Shown piece after piece: positions 24,835 to 33,541 of a stretch of 64,000 bases of DNA; position 1 is the stretch's first letter; each line of letters opens with the position of its first letter. The notes below the pieces were generated by a model. The model had not been told where the DNA came from. It saw only the letters and a list, made by a program, of their open reading frames with translations, and searched no databases. Origin of the DNA: Allonocardiopsis opalescens. GTDB lineage: Bacteria; Actinomycetota; Actinomycetes; Streptosporangiales; Streptosporangiaceae. The position numbers and the translations under genes were made by a program. The stretch lies in NCBI RefSeq assembly GCF_003002095.1, contig NZ_PVZC01000007.1, positions 186,001 through 250,000 on the forward strand, in the 5' to 3' direction.

Positions 24835-25764
24835 ATGGCCGACAGGACGCACACCGCACCCGTCCACCAGGACGGGGGCACCGGCCGGGACGGCGGCGCG
24901 GATCCGGCCACCGACGCGTTCCTCGCCCACCGCGGGCTGCTGTTCACCGTCGCCTACGAACTGCTGGGCTCGGCCGCCGACGCCGAGGACGTCGTGCAGG
25001 AGACCTGGCTGCGCTGGACGGACGTCGACCTCGGCGCAGTGCGCGACCAGCGCGCCTACCTGGTGCGGATCACCACCCGCCAGGCGCTGATGCGGCTGCG
25101 CGCCCTGGGCCGGCGCCGGGAGTCCTACGTCGGGCCCTGGCTGCCCGAGCCGCTGCTGACCAGCCCCGACGTGGCCGAGGACGTCGTCTTGGCCGACAGC
25201 CTCTCGATGGCGATGCTGCTGGTCCTGGAGACGCTCTCCCCCGTCGAGCGGGCGGTGTTCGTGCTGCGGGAGGTCTTCGACCTGCCCTACGACGAGATCG
25301 CCCAGGCCGTCGAGAAGAACCCGGCCGCCGTCCGCCAGATCGCGCACCGGGCGCGCGCCCACGTCGCCGAGCGCCGGCCGCGCGGCCCCGTCTCGCCCGC
25401 CGAGGCCCGCGGCGCGCTCGACGCCTTCCGGCGGGCGGTCGAGACGGGCGACCTGCAGGGGCTGCTGGACATCCTGGCGCCCGACGTCGTCCTCGTGGGC
25501 GACGGCGGCGGAGTGGTGCCCGCCGCGCCGGCGCCCATCACGGGGGCCGGCCCCGTGGCCGCCTTCCTGGGCAGAATCTCCGGCACGCTCTCGCTGCGGC
25601 CGGCGCAGGTCAACGGCCATCCGGCGCTGGTCTTCCGGGACGGCGGCGCGCTCAGCGCCGTCATGGCGGTGCGGGTGGCGGACGGCCGGATCGCCGGCCT
25701 GTACGCCGTGCGCAACCCGGAGAAGCTGTCGCACATGGACGGCGAGAACGCCTTGTGCCGCTGA
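24835..25764 (+). CDS. ECF41-family sigma factor (SigJ-like) with SnoaL domain
   Basis: A 309-residue extracytoplasmic-function sigma factor. Sigma region 2 is at about 28-95 (YELLGSAADAEDVVQETWLRW) and region 4 at about 125-180 (LSPVERAVFVLREVFDLPYDEIA). The linker has the WLPEPL motif (102-107). The C-terminal 125 residues form a SnoaL-like domain with the hallmarks DGGG (223-226) and NPEKL (294-298; NPDKL in most members). In ECF41 proteins this fused domain replaces an anti-sigma factor. The gene is divergent from an FAD oxidase, a usual ECF41 partner class, and both directions carry ECF41-like promoters. The ATG follows GAGGGAGG. Confidence 0.9.
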   Translation: MADRTHTAPVHQDGGTGRDGGADPATDAFLAHRGLLFTVAYELLGSAADAEDVVQETWLRWTDVDLGAVRDQRAYLVRITTRQALMRLRALGRRRESYVGPWLPEPLLTSPDVAEDVVLADSLSMAMLLVLETLSPVERAVFVLREVFDLPYDEIAQAVEKNPAAVRQIAHRARAHVAERRPRGPVSPAEARGALDAFRRAVETGDLQGLLDILAPDVVLVGDGGGVVPAAPAPITGAGPVAAFLGRISGTLSLRPAQVNGHPALVFRDGGALSAVMAVRVADGRIAGLYAVRNPEKLSHMDGENALCR

Positions 25765-25822
25765 GCTTGCGGGTGCTGGGAGGATTGCCGCGAAAAACTT
25801 CGCGGAAAAGACCTCCGCCCGA

Positions 25823-25849
25823 TGTCGAGAACCCCGGTTCGGCTCCGTC
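25823..25849 (+). promoter_or_regulatory. ECF42-type promoter of the YCII/sigma operon
   Basis: TGTCGA (25823-25828), a 17-base spacer and CGTC (25846-25849) match the ECF42 target pattern reported for Streptomyces venezuelae as I recall it (TGTCGA, then CG[A/T]C). The site lies about 50 bases before the YCII ATG, as expected for autoregulation. Confidence 0.55.
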
Positions 25850-25899
25850 CCAGGGGTGTCGGCGGCAGGAGGTGCCGCCGGGGAACGGAGAATGGCGAC

Positions 25900-26310
25900 A
25901 TGGCCAAGTACCTGCTGCTCAAGCACTACCGCGGCGGCCCGAAGCCGCACCCCAACGCCGAGGCGCAGATGGACCGGTGGACGCCCGAGGAGATTTCGGC
26001 GCACATCGGCTTCATGGGGCAGGTCGCTGACGACCTGCGCGAGCGCGGCGAGTTCGTGGACGCGCAGGCGCTCGCGGCCGAGGGCGAGTTCGTCCGGTAC
26101 GGGGGTGCGGGCGAGCCGCCGGTCACCGACGGCCCGTTCGCCGAGACCAAGGACCTCATCGCCGGGTGGATGATCATCGACGTCGAGTCCAAGGAGCGGG
26201 CGCACGAGGTCGCCGCCCACCTGTCGTCGGCTCCCGGGCTGGGCGGGAAGCCGCTGCACGAGTGGATCGAGGTCCGGCCGTTCATGGTCGAACCGCCGGT
26301 GGTGGAGTGA
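25900..26310 (+). CDS. YCII/DGPF-domain protein, module 1
   Basis: A 136-residue YCII-related protein. MAKYLLLKHYRGG begins the ferredoxin-like fold, and the DGPFAETKDLIAGWMIIDVES segment (about 77-97) is the DGPF signature. Such proteins are the constant genetic partner of ECF42 sigma factors; their activity is not known, though relatives of YciI have a His-Asp pair suited to hydrolysis or dehalogenation. The sigma-factor gene begins ten bases after the stop codon. An ECF42-type promoter lies just upstream. Confidence 0.85.
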   Translation: MAKYLLLKHYRGGPKPHPNAEAQMDRWTPEEISAHIGFMGQVADDLRERGEFVDAQALAAEGEFVRYGGAGEPPVTDGPFAETKDLIAGWMIIDVESKERAHEVAAHLSSAPGLGGKPLHEWIEVRPFMVEPPVVE

Positions 26311-26320
26311 TCCCGCACCG

Positions 26321-27505
26321 ATGATCGACGAACACCTGCTGCGGGAGCTGACCCCGCAGGTGCTGGGCGTCCTCGTCCGCCGCGGAGCCGACTTCGCGGC
26401 GGCCGAGGACGCCGTACAGGACGCGCTCGTGGAGGCGGTGCGCCGCCGGAACGGCGAGGCGCCCGACGATCCCAAGGCGTGGCTGGTCACCGCGGCCTGG
26501 CGCAAGTTCCTGGACGCGCGCCGCTCGGCCTCGGCCCGCGCCCTGCGCGAGGTGGCGGTGACCCTCGAACCGCCCCCTGGCCCCGCCGAGCAGGCCGACG
26601 ACACACTGCTGCTGCTCAGCCGCTGCTGCCACCCCGCGCTCACCCCGGCGTCGGCCATCGCGCTGACGCTGCGCGCGGTGGGCGGCCTGACCACCGCCCA
26701 GATCGCCCGCGCCTTCCTGGTCCCCGAGGCGACGATGGCGCAGCGCATCTCCCGCGCCAAGCGGACCCTGGCGGGCGAGAGCTTCGAGCGGCCGGGCGAC
26801 GTGCGCGCCGTGCTGCGCGTGCTGTACCTGATGTTCGACCAGGGCTTCGCCGCCGGGGATCCGGGCGCCGCCGACGCCGACCTGGCCGTGGAGGCGATCA
26901 GGCTGACCCGGCAGCTGGCCGCCTCGGTGCCCGGCGATCCGGAGGTCGCGGGCCTGCTCGCCCTGATGCTGCTGCACCACGCGCGCCGCGCGGCCCGCTT
27001 CGACGCCTCGGGCGAGCTGGTGCCGCTGGCGCGGCAGGACCGGTCCCGGTGGGACACCGCGATGATCGCCGAGGGCGTCGAACTGCTGCAGGGCGCGCTG
27101 GTGCGGGACCGGCTCGGCGAGTACCAGGCGCAGGCCGCGATCGCCGCGCTGCACGACGACGCGCCGTCGGCCGAGGAGACCGACTGGCCGCAGATCCTGG
27201 AGTGGTACGACGAGTTGCTGCGGCTCGTCCCCGGCAATCCCGTGGTGGTGCTCAACCGCGCGGTCGCGGTCGGGCACGTCGACGGCCCGCTCGCCGGGCT
27301 GCGGCTGGTCGAGGAGCTGGCCCCCGGCCTGCCGCGCCGGGAGGCCGTCGCCGCCTACCTGCAGGAGCGGGCCGGGGATTACGCCGGGGCGGCGCGCCGC
27401 TACGCGGCCGCGGCCGAGGCGGCGTCCAGCACGGCCGAGCTGACGCACCTGCTCAAGCAGGCGGCCCGGCTGAACCGCGCCGCCGATCCGCGCCCGCCGG
27501 ATTGA
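26321..27505 (+). CDS. ECF42-family sigma factor, module 1
   Basis: A 394-residue sigma factor, far longer than a plain ECF protein. Region 2 is at about 10-75 (FAAAEDAVQDALVEAVRRR, PKAWLVTAAWRKFLDARR) and region 4 at about 105-150 (LTTAQIARAFLVPEATMAQRISRAKRTL). The 230-residue helical extension has the ECF42 pattern (LYLMFDQGF, LLHHARRAARFD, QAAIAALHDDAPSAEETDW, VVLNRAVAVGHVDGP), known as a TPR-like C-terminal domain needed for activity. The partner YCII gene lies just upstream. The expected signal is unknown in this family. Confidence 0.9.
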   Translation: MIDEHLLRELTPQVLGVLVRRGADFAAAEDAVQDALVEAVRRRNGEAPDDPKAWLVTAAWRKFLDARRSASARALREVAVTLEPPPGPAEQADDTLLLLSRCCHPALTPASAIALTLRAVGGLTTAQIARAFLVPEATMAQRISRAKRTLAGESFERPGDVRAVLRVLYLMFDQGFAAGDPGAADADLAVEAIRLTRQLAASVPGDPEVAGLLALMLLHHARRAARFDASGELVPLARQDRSRWDTAMIAEGVELLQGALVRDRLGEYQAQAAIAALHDDAPSAEETDWPQILEWYDELLRLVPGNPVVVLNRAVAVGHVDGPLAGLRLVEELAPGLPRREAVAAYLQERAGDYAGAARRYAAAAEAASSTAELTHLLKQAARLNRAADPRPPD

Positions 27506-27536
27506 CCGGTACCGCCAGCAGCTGTTTTACCGGTGC

Positions 27537-27563
27537 ACTGGTCAGACAGATGTATGTGTCAGT
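27537..27563. promoter_or_regulatory. possible GntR operator before the FCD regulator
   Basis: TGGTCAGACAG (27539-27549) shares the core GTCAGACA with the perfect palindrome at 35760-35772. Partly matching arms (CACTG and CAGTG) flank it. It lies about 40 bases before the regulator's GTG. Confidence 0.35.
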
Positions 27564-27588
27564 GATGTGATTGTGGCACCATGAATCC

Positions 27589-28278
27589 GTGAACCGACAG
27601 GCCAACTTCACCCTCGCGCCTTCGTCTCTGACCGACGCGCTTTACCAGTCCCTGCGCCGCCGAATCGTGAACGGCGACATAGCGGCCGGCGAGAAACTGA
27701 CCGAGCACCGGATCGCCACCGAATACGACGTCGCGCGCCCGACCGCGAAGGCGTGCCTGGAGCGGCTGACCGTGCTCGGCCTGCTCCGTCGCTCGGCTCA
27801 CAAGACGGCGGTCGTCCCCGATTTCCATGCCGAGGAGATCCGCGACCTCTTCTTCAGCCGCGGCACGGTGGAGAGCGCGGCGGTGACCGTCCTGGCCGGC
27901 GCCGGCCGGGTGCCCGCCGAGGCGGCGGAGGCGCAGCTGCTCATCGAGGCCGCGGCCAGGGACGGCAACTTCGAGAAGCAGGTCGACGCCGACATCGCCT
28001 TCCACACCGCGCTGGTCTCCGGCGCGGGCAGCGACCGGCTGAGCAGGATGCACGAGCTCATCATGGGCGAGGTCCACCTGACCATGGGCCGCTTCCAGGC
28101 CCACCGCTCCGCGCAGGGCAGCACCGTCGCCCACGAGCACGCCACCATCCTCGCGGGCATCCAGGCCGGTGATCCCGAGGCGGCCCGCCTCAGCCTGGCG
28201 ATTCATCTGGACCACGCCCGCGACCGCCTCCTCGCGCAGTTGGAGCCCGCGGCCCAGGAGGCGGCCGAGGCCGAATAG
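27589..28278 (+). CDS. GntR/FadR-family (FCD) regulator
   Basis: A 229-residue regulator. The GntR winged helix is at about 10-75 (LTDALYQSLRRRIVNGDIAAGEKLTEHRIATEYDVARPTAKACLERL). The rest is an FCD ligand domain (FFSRGTVESAAVTVLAG; VDADIAFHTALVSGAGSDRL, with the Asp and His used for metal; HEHATILAGIQAGDPEAARLSLAIHL). The start is the GTG at 27589; an in-frame TTG at 27571 adds six residues. It converges on the ABC importer genes, 13 bases away, and its likely operator also occurs before the glycosidase gene at 35667, so it probably controls that sugar locus. Confidence 0.85.
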   Translation: MNRQANFTLAPSSLTDALYQSLRRRIVNGDIAAGEKLTEHRIATEYDVARPTAKACLERLTVLGLLRRSAHKTAVVPDFHAEEIRDLFFSRGTVESAAVTVLAGAGRVPAEAAEAQLLIEAAARDGNFEKQVDADIAFHTALVSGAGSDRLSRMHELIMGEVHLTMGRFQAHRSAQGSTVAHEHATILAGIQAGDPEAARLSLAIHLDHARDRLLAQLEPAAQEAAEAE

Positions 28279-28291
28279 CCCTCGGCGGCCG

Positions 28292-29170
28292 TCATTTGAG
28301 GCCGCTGGTTACCATTCCGCGGATCAGGTAGCGCTGCGCGAAGACGAAGAAGAGGATCACCGGGAGCAGTGAGAGCAGCGACATCGCGAACAGCATTCCG
28401 ATTCCCTGCTGGCTCTCCGCGCTGACCATCGAACTCAGCGCGACCGGCACGGTGTACATGTCCGTCGACGTCAGGTAGATGAGCGGTGTGAAGAAGTCGT
28501 TCCACGTCCAGATGAAGGTGAAGATGGTCGTGGTCACCAGGGCGGGGCGCATCAGCGGGAAGACCACGTACCAGAAGATCCGGAAGGGCCCGGCCCCGTC
28601 GATCGCGGCGGCGCGGTCGAGGTCGCGCGGGATCCCCCTGATGAACTGCACCATGAGGAAGACGAAGAAGGCGTCGGTCGCCAGCAGCTTGGGGATCAGC
28701 AGCGGCAGGTAGGTGTCCACCCAGCCGAGCTGGGAGAAGAAGATGTACTGCGGGATGATCAGCACGTGCATCGGCAGCATGACCGAGACGAGCGTGATCG
28801 CGAAGAACAGGCGGCGGGTCCGGAACTCCAGCCGGGCCAGCGCGTAGGCCGCCAGTGAGCAGGAGAAGAGGTTGCCCAGGATCGAGCCGACGGTCACCAC
28901 GAGGGAGTTGACGAAGAACAGCGAGAACGGCCGGTTGAGGGCGTACCAGCCCTCCTGGAAGTTCTCGAAGGTGACCTCGGCGGGGATCAGCCCGGGGTCG
29001 GTCAGGATGAGGTGCGCCGGCTTGAAGGCGCTGACGACCATCCAGACCAGCGGGTAGACCATCAGGCTCAGGAAGAGCAGCAGGGCGCCGTGCTTGAGGA
29101 GCGCGGTCGGCGGACGCCTGCGGCGCCGCCGCCGGGCGCCCGCGTCGGCGAGCGGTGCGGCGTCGATCAT
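28292..29170 (-). CDS. sugar ABC importer permease, MalG type
   Basis: A 292-residue inner-membrane permease with six hydrophobic segments. A basic start (GARRRRRRRPP) precedes the first helix. The EAA loop that contacts the ATPase reads DRAAAIDGAGPFRIFWYVVFPLMRPAL (about residues 190-216), as in MalG-type CUT1 sugar importers. The ATG overlaps the upstream permease stop in ATGA. No ATP-binding gene is nearby, so the importer probably uses a shared MsiK-like ATPase, as is usual in actinomycetes. Confidence 0.9.
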   Translation of the reverse strand: MIDAAPLADAGARRRRRRRPPTALLKHGALLLFLSLMVYPLVWMVVSAFKPAHLILTDPGLIPAEVTFENFQEGWYALNRPFSLFFVNSLVVTVGSILGNLFSCSLAAYALARLEFRTRRLFFAITLVSVMLPMHVLIIPQYIFFSQLGWVDTYLPLLIPKLLATDAFFVFLMVQFIRGIPRDLDRAAAIDGAGPFRIFWYVVFPLMRPALVTTTIFTFIWTWNDFFTPLIYLTSTDMYTVPVALSSMVSAESQQGIGMLFAMSLLSLLPVILFFVFAQRYLIRGMVTSGLK

Positions 29171-30123
29171 CAGTCGTCTCCGTAGAAGACCCAGTACTTG
29201 GACAGGACGAAGTGGACCGCGGTCACGGCGCCGATCACCAGCAGCAGGACCCAGGCCAGCGCGGAGGCGTAGCCCATGTCGAAGTCCCTGAACCCCTGCT
29301 GGTACACGTACAGCGTGTAGAAGAGGGTGGAGTCGACCGGGCCGCCGGTCCCGCCGCTGATGACATGCGCCTGGGTGAAGGTCTGGAAGGCCCCGATGGT
29401 CTGCAGGATGAGGTTGAAGAAGATGATCGGGGTCAGGATCGGCACGGTGATGTGCCAGAACTGCCTGAGGCGTGAGGCGCCGTCGACGCGGGCCGCCTCG
29501 TAGTACTGCTCGGGGATCTGCCGCAGGCCCGCCAGGAAGATCACCATGGGCGAGCCGAAGGTCCACACGTTCAGCACGATCAGGGTCGACAGGGCGGTCG
29601 ACGGGTTCTGCAGCCAGCTCTGCCCCTCGATCCCGACAAAGGCGAGGGCGTCGTTGACCAGGCCGTCGTGGCCGAACAGCTCGCGCCACAGGATCGCGAT
29701 CGCGACGCTCGATCCCAGCAGCGAGGGCAGGTAGAAGCCGCCGCGGTAGAAGGCCAGCCCGCGCAGCCCGCGGTCGAGCGCGACGGCCAGCAGCAGCGCG
29801 AAGACCAGCTGCAGCGGGACCGAGACGAACACGTACCGGGCGGTGACGGCGCAGGCCGCCCAGAAGCGCTCGTCGCCGAGCATGCGCTCGAAGTTGTCGA
29901 GCCCGGTGAAGTTCGGCGTGCTGAGGATGTTGTAGTCGGTGAAGGCCAGGTAGAGCGAGGCGCCCAGCGGTACGGCCGTCACCAGGCACAGGCCCAGCAG
30001 CCAGGGCGTCAGGAAGACGTACGCGGCGCGGCCCTGCCGCCGCTCCGGCGAGACCGGCCGGGCGGGGCGGCCCCGCTCGGGCGCGTCCGGCCCGGAGCGG
30101 CGGCTCTTCACTGCGGTCGCCAC
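29170..30123 (-). CDS. sugar ABC importer permease, MalF type
   Basis: A 317-residue permease with six membrane segments, the first after a basic cytoplasmic tail (AVKSRRSGPDAPERGRP). The EAA loop reads EAARVDGASRLRQFWHITVPILTP (about residues 218-241). FTDYNILSTPNFTGLDNFERML is the usual periplasmic start of MalF-like subunits. It lies three bases after the binding-protein gene and overlaps the second permease by one ATGA junction, so the three form one operon. Confidence 0.9.
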   Translation of the reverse strand: MATAVKSRRSGPDAPERGRPARPVSPERRQGRAAYVFLTPWLLGLCLVTAVPLGASLYLAFTDYNILSTPNFTGLDNFERMLGDERFWAACAVTARYVFVSVPLQLVFALLLAVALDRGLRGLAFYRGGFYLPSLLGSSVAIAILWRELFGHDGLVNDALAFVGIEGQSWLQNPSTALSTLIVLNVWTFGSPMVIFLAGLRQIPEQYYEAARVDGASRLRQFWHITVPILTPIIFFNLILQTIGAFQTFTQAHVISGGTGGPVDSTLFYTLYVYQQGFRDFDMGYASALAWVLLLVIGAVTAVHFVLSKYWVFYGDD

Positions 30124-30126
30124 GCC

Positions 30127-31413
30127 CTACGCCGCCTGGTCGATGCCGGCCTGGATCTCGGCGATCAGCGACTCGGCCACCGCCGAGACGCTGGAGTCGC
30201 CCAGGGCGATGGTCTCGGAGGCGCGCGACAGGGCCTCGCGCCAGGTGCCGGTCCCGGGCGGCGCCTCGTACCGGGGCCGCTGCTCCTCGGCGCGGTCGGC
30301 CTCGACCACGGCCAGCATCTCCGTCTCGTCCTCGGAGGCGAAGTCGTACGCCTCCTGCAGCAGCCGCGGGTTGGGCGGCGCCCCCATGGTGAGGCCGACG
30401 GTCCGCAGGAAGTCGGCGTTGTTGACGTTGTAGTCGATCAGCCGCCCGGCGGCCTCCAGCTTCTCGTCGTCGATGCCCTGGTAGACGGCGAGGCGCGGAT
30501 AGTAGGTGAAGCGGTGGCCGTCGGCCGCGTCCGGGGCGACCGGGACGGACCGGAGCCGGTACCGCCAGTCGGGGAACATCGCCGCCTCGTCGATGATGTG
30601 GTTGGAGCTGCCAAAGTTGACCAGGACCCGTTCGCCGATGTCGGCGAAGTCGGGCTGCATGCCCTCCTGCTCGCCCAGGCTGAGCACCGCCCCCCGGTCC
30701 AGGAGCACCCGCCACCACTCGAACCAGTCGCCCAGCGCCTCCGCGTCGAAGCCGACGGTCCCCTCGGCGGTCCACAGGTCCTGGCCGCGCTGGCGCAGCC
30801 AGGCCTCGAAGGCCATGTCCTGGTCGGGCGTGTAGCTGGCGCCGGTGCGCCCCTCGGGGGCGTTCGCGGCGTAGTCGATCAGGAACTCCGAGAGCTGGTC
30901 CCAGTTCCAGTCCTCACCCGGCAGCTCCGCTCCGTCCTCTTCGAGGAAGGTCTCGTTGTAGCGGACCACCGGGACGAAGACGCCGTGCGGCATGGTGAGG
31001 AGTTCGCCGTTGAGGGAGAAGGCCGCGATGTCGGCCTCGCTGTAGTCGGAGAGGTCCAGGGTGGGGATGTCGCTGAGCGGGCGGTACAGGCCGGCCGCCT
31101 GGTAGGTCATCACCTGGGGGGAGGCGATCCAGAAGATGTCGGCGACGTTGCGGGCCGCCATCTGGGTGGTCATCCGCTCCTGGAACGCGGTGTACTCGGC
31201 GAACTCCGGGTCGACGGTGATGCCGGGGTTCGCCTCCTGGAACTGCTGCAGCGCGCGCTCGTAGTTCTGCTGGCGGACGGTGTTGCCCCACCACGCGTAC
31301 CTGAGGGCGATCCCCGAACCGCTGCCGCCGCCGCAGCCCGACAGGAGCGCGGACGCCCCCAGCGCGCTCATGCCGGCCAGCGCGAGGAAAGCGCGCCGAT
31401 CGAAGTCTCTCAT
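30127..31413 (-). CDS. sugar-binding lipoprotein of the ABC importer
   Basis: A 428-residue extracellular solute-binding protein, family 1. The signal has a double Arg (DRRAFLALAG) and a lipobox LSGC (Cys27), so a Tat- or Sec-exported lipoprotein. The mature protein has the usual fold: LRYAWWGNTVRQQNYERALQQFQEANPGITV at about 36-66, QMAARNVADIFWIAS near 84 and MPHGVFVPVVRYNETFLEEDG near 145. The many Trp and Asp residues fit a carbohydrate ligand. The ATG follows AAGGGA. First gene of the importer operon; upstream on the coding strand is the pair of glycosidase-like genes. Confidence 0.9.
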   Translation of the reverse strand: MRDFDRRAFLALAGMSALGASALLSGCGGGSGSGIALRYAWWGNTVRQQNYERALQQFQEANPGITVDPEFAEYTAFQERMTTQMAARNVADIFWIASPQVMTYQAAGLYRPLSDIPTLDLSDYSEADIAAFSLNGELLTMPHGVFVPVVRYNETFLEEDGAELPGEDWNWDQLSEFLIDYAANAPEGRTGASYTPDQDMAFEAWLRQRGQDLWTAEGTVGFDAEALGDWFEWWRVLLDRGAVLSLGEQEGMQPDFADIGERVLVNFGSSNHIIDEAAMFPDWRYRLRSVPVAPDAADGHRFTYYPRLAVYQGIDDEKLEAAGRLIDYNVNNADFLRTVGLTMGAPPNPRLLQEAYDFASEDETEMLAVVEADRAEEQRPRYEAPPGTGTWREALSRASETIALGDSSVSAVAESLIAEIQAGIDQAA

Positions 31414-31525
31414 CACAGTCCCTTCACTGCGGGGGGAATCACCCGGGTGAGTGTGCAAGCTGACAGGCCATGTTTCCGATGGAGATCTCGCCTGTCAATA
31501 ATTCATGAATACTTGTTTTACAAAG

Positions 31526-33541
31526 TTACCGATCGGCGACGGGAGGCCGCTCGACCAGCACTTCGAACAGATCGAGGCGGGGCAGCGCGCCGGCGCCGTC
31601 CGGGTCCAGACCGGTACGGGAGCGCAGCGCGAAGGAGGGCTGGCGCGACCACCACGGCACCCGCAGCCGGCGCCCGTGGACCGGCAGCGGCGCGCGGAAG
31701 CCCTGCGGCACCTCGCCGGAGTGGTTGATCAGATGCACCACGCCCCCGGCCGCCGAGCCGCCCAGCACGACCTCGACCTGCTCGGGCAGGTCGGTGTCGA
31801 CCCGCACCGGGCCGTTCGCGGTGCGCAGCGCGGCCTCGACGAACACGTCGCGGTGCCCGCTCAAGCCCACCTGGTGGTAGGCGCGGCCCGGCGTCCACGG
31901 CAGCACCGCCACCTGGCCCGCCCCGTGGGCCCGCCACAGCGCCCCGGGGATGTCCAGGGGCAGATGGCCGTGGCACTTCTCCGGCGGACCGTAGGGGGCG
32001 CGGGACAGCACCGGCAGGTCCGTCTCGGCGTCCGGCGACGGCTCGACCACATGGAAGGCGCCCACGACCGGCAGCTCGCCCCTCGGCCGCGCCCCGTCCC
32101 GCCCGGGGCGGCGCAGGTGCATCGAGCGCACCGACTCGACGGTGTCGCGGACCGCGGTCCGGCGCAGCACCGGGGAGCCGTCGAGCTGGGAGCCCTCGCC
32201 GTCGAAGCCGCTCGCCCCGGTGGCGAGCACCCCTCCCCCGCCCCGGGCGAAGCGCCCCAGCGCGGCGGCCGCCGCGGGGTCCAGCGGCCCCAGGTCGGGC
32301 AGCACGACCAGCCCGTACCCGTCCAGGCGGCCCTGGGCGGCGACATCCGGCACCCGGGGCTCGGGCAGCACATCGAAGGGGACGTGCGCTTCGAGCAGCG
32401 CCGAGTACAGGCCGCGGAACTCCCCCGTCGCCTCCTCCAGGCGCTCCGGGGCGAGCTTCAGCGGATCCGGCCGGACGAGCAGGACGCGGGCCGCCGGGGC
32501 GAGATCGCGGTAGAAGGCGTCGTGGTCGCGGTGGAAGCGGGTCAGCTCCCCGGCCACGTCCAGGCACTCGTAGCCGACGTCGTCCGGGGTCCCCATGATG
32601 TAGGTGGAGGGGTTGGCGCCGCGTGCGATCGCCTGGACCAGGTACTGGGCGAAGTGGTTGGGCTCCTCCCCCGCCAGCCGGTAGGGCATGTCCACGAAGG
32701 CCACGGCGTTGGTGAGCACGGGCACGTCCGGCCGGTGGGTCCGGGCCGCGCTGACGTGCTCGGCCGTCCGGTGGTGCCACAGGGTGCGCCCGACCGCGTT
32801 GTTGGCCTCGTGGAAGACGATGTCGGCGCGGTCGCCGAGGATGAGCGGCGCCGCGGGCCGCCGCGCGCTGACGTGGGCGCGCACCCGGGCGGTCAGCTCG
32901 TCCAGCACGCCCGCCGTGAACCGCCGCCAGGCGGGGTACCCCGGGGAGCCGGGCCCGGCCGGCAGTTCCGTGCCGGGCGCGAAGGCGGCGAAGCCGCGCC
33001 GGCAGGCCAGGCAGTGGCAGCAGCCCCGGTGGGCCTTGCTGTAGTCGACCTCGTTGAAGGACATCCAGTTGAAGAAGAAGCCGTCGACCGCATAGCGGTC
33101 GAGGACCTCGTCGACCACCTCGAAGAGGCGGTGCTGGTAGTAGTCGCCGCTCGGGCAGACGCTGGTCAGGCCGTTGTACACCTGCTGCGTCCCGTCGGCG
33201 CCGGTGAAGCACCACTCCGGATGGCGCTCGGCGCGCCGGTGGTCGACCTTGGAGAAGTCCATCCGGGCCAGCACCCGTATCCCCCGTCGGCCCGCGGCCG
33301 CGACCGCGTCGCCCACCAGGTCGCCCGAGGGGCGTTCGGCCAGTGCGGGGTTGCGGGTCTGGAACTCCAGGTCGGTGGGGTAGTTGGAGACGATGCCGCC
33401 GACGCTCAGCAGCCAGGCGCGCGCCCCGAAGTCTTCCAGGTAGTCCAGCACCCGCTCGACGTCGAGCCCGGCGTCGATCTCCCTGAGGTTGGTCTGGAAC
33501 ATCTGGAAGGGCCGCCGCCACCACAGCTCGTCCGCGCTCAT
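31526..33541 (-). CDS. GHL6-like glycosidase, second of a pair
   Basis: A 671-residue cytoplasmic protein of the putative glycosyl hydrolase (GHL6/GH42-like) type. An (alpha/beta)8-barrel covers about 15-330: GIRVLARMDFSKVDHRRAERHPEWCFTGADG (84-114), YAVDGFFFNWMSFNEVDYS (about 148-166), a likely zinc- or metal-binding cluster GCCHCLACRRGF (about 172-183), and ILGDRADIVFHEANNAVGR near 230. A GATase-like trimerisation domain (LVVLPDLGPLDPAAAAALGRFARGGGGVLATG) and a beta domain follow. No signal peptide. It overlaps the related upstream gene by four bases and precedes the importer genes, so it probably acts on the imported sugar. Activity is unproven for this group. Confidence 0.75.
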   Translation of the reverse strand: MSADELWWRRPFQMFQTNLREIDAGLDVERVLDYLEDFGARAWLLSVGGIVSNYPTDLEFQTRNPALAERPSGDLVGDAVAAAGRRGIRVLARMDFSKVDHRRAERHPEWCFTGADGTQQVYNGLTSVCPSGDYYQHRLFEVVDEVLDRYAVDGFFFNWMSFNEVDYSKAHRGCCHCLACRRGFAAFAPGTELPAGPGSPGYPAWRRFTAGVLDELTARVRAHVSARRPAAPLILGDRADIVFHEANNAVGRTLWHHRTAEHVSAARTHRPDVPVLTNAVAFVDMPYRLAGEEPNHFAQYLVQAIARGANPSTYIMGTPDDVGYECLDVAGELTRFHRDHDAFYRDLAPAARVLLVRPDPLKLAPERLEEATGEFRGLYSALLEAHVPFDVLPEPRVPDVAAQGRLDGYGLVVLPDLGPLDPAAAAALGRFARGGGGVLATGASGFDGEGSQLDGSPVLRRTAVRDTVESVRSMHLRRPGRDGARPRGELPVVGAFHVVEPSPDAETDLPVLSRAPYGPPEKCHGHLPLDIPGALWRAHGAGQVAVLPWTPGRAYHQVGLSGHRDVFVEAALRTANGPVRVDTDLPEQVEVVLGGSAAGGVVHLINHSGEVPQGFRAPLPVHGRRLRVPWWSRQPSFALRSRTGLDPDGAGALPRLDLFEVLVERPPVADR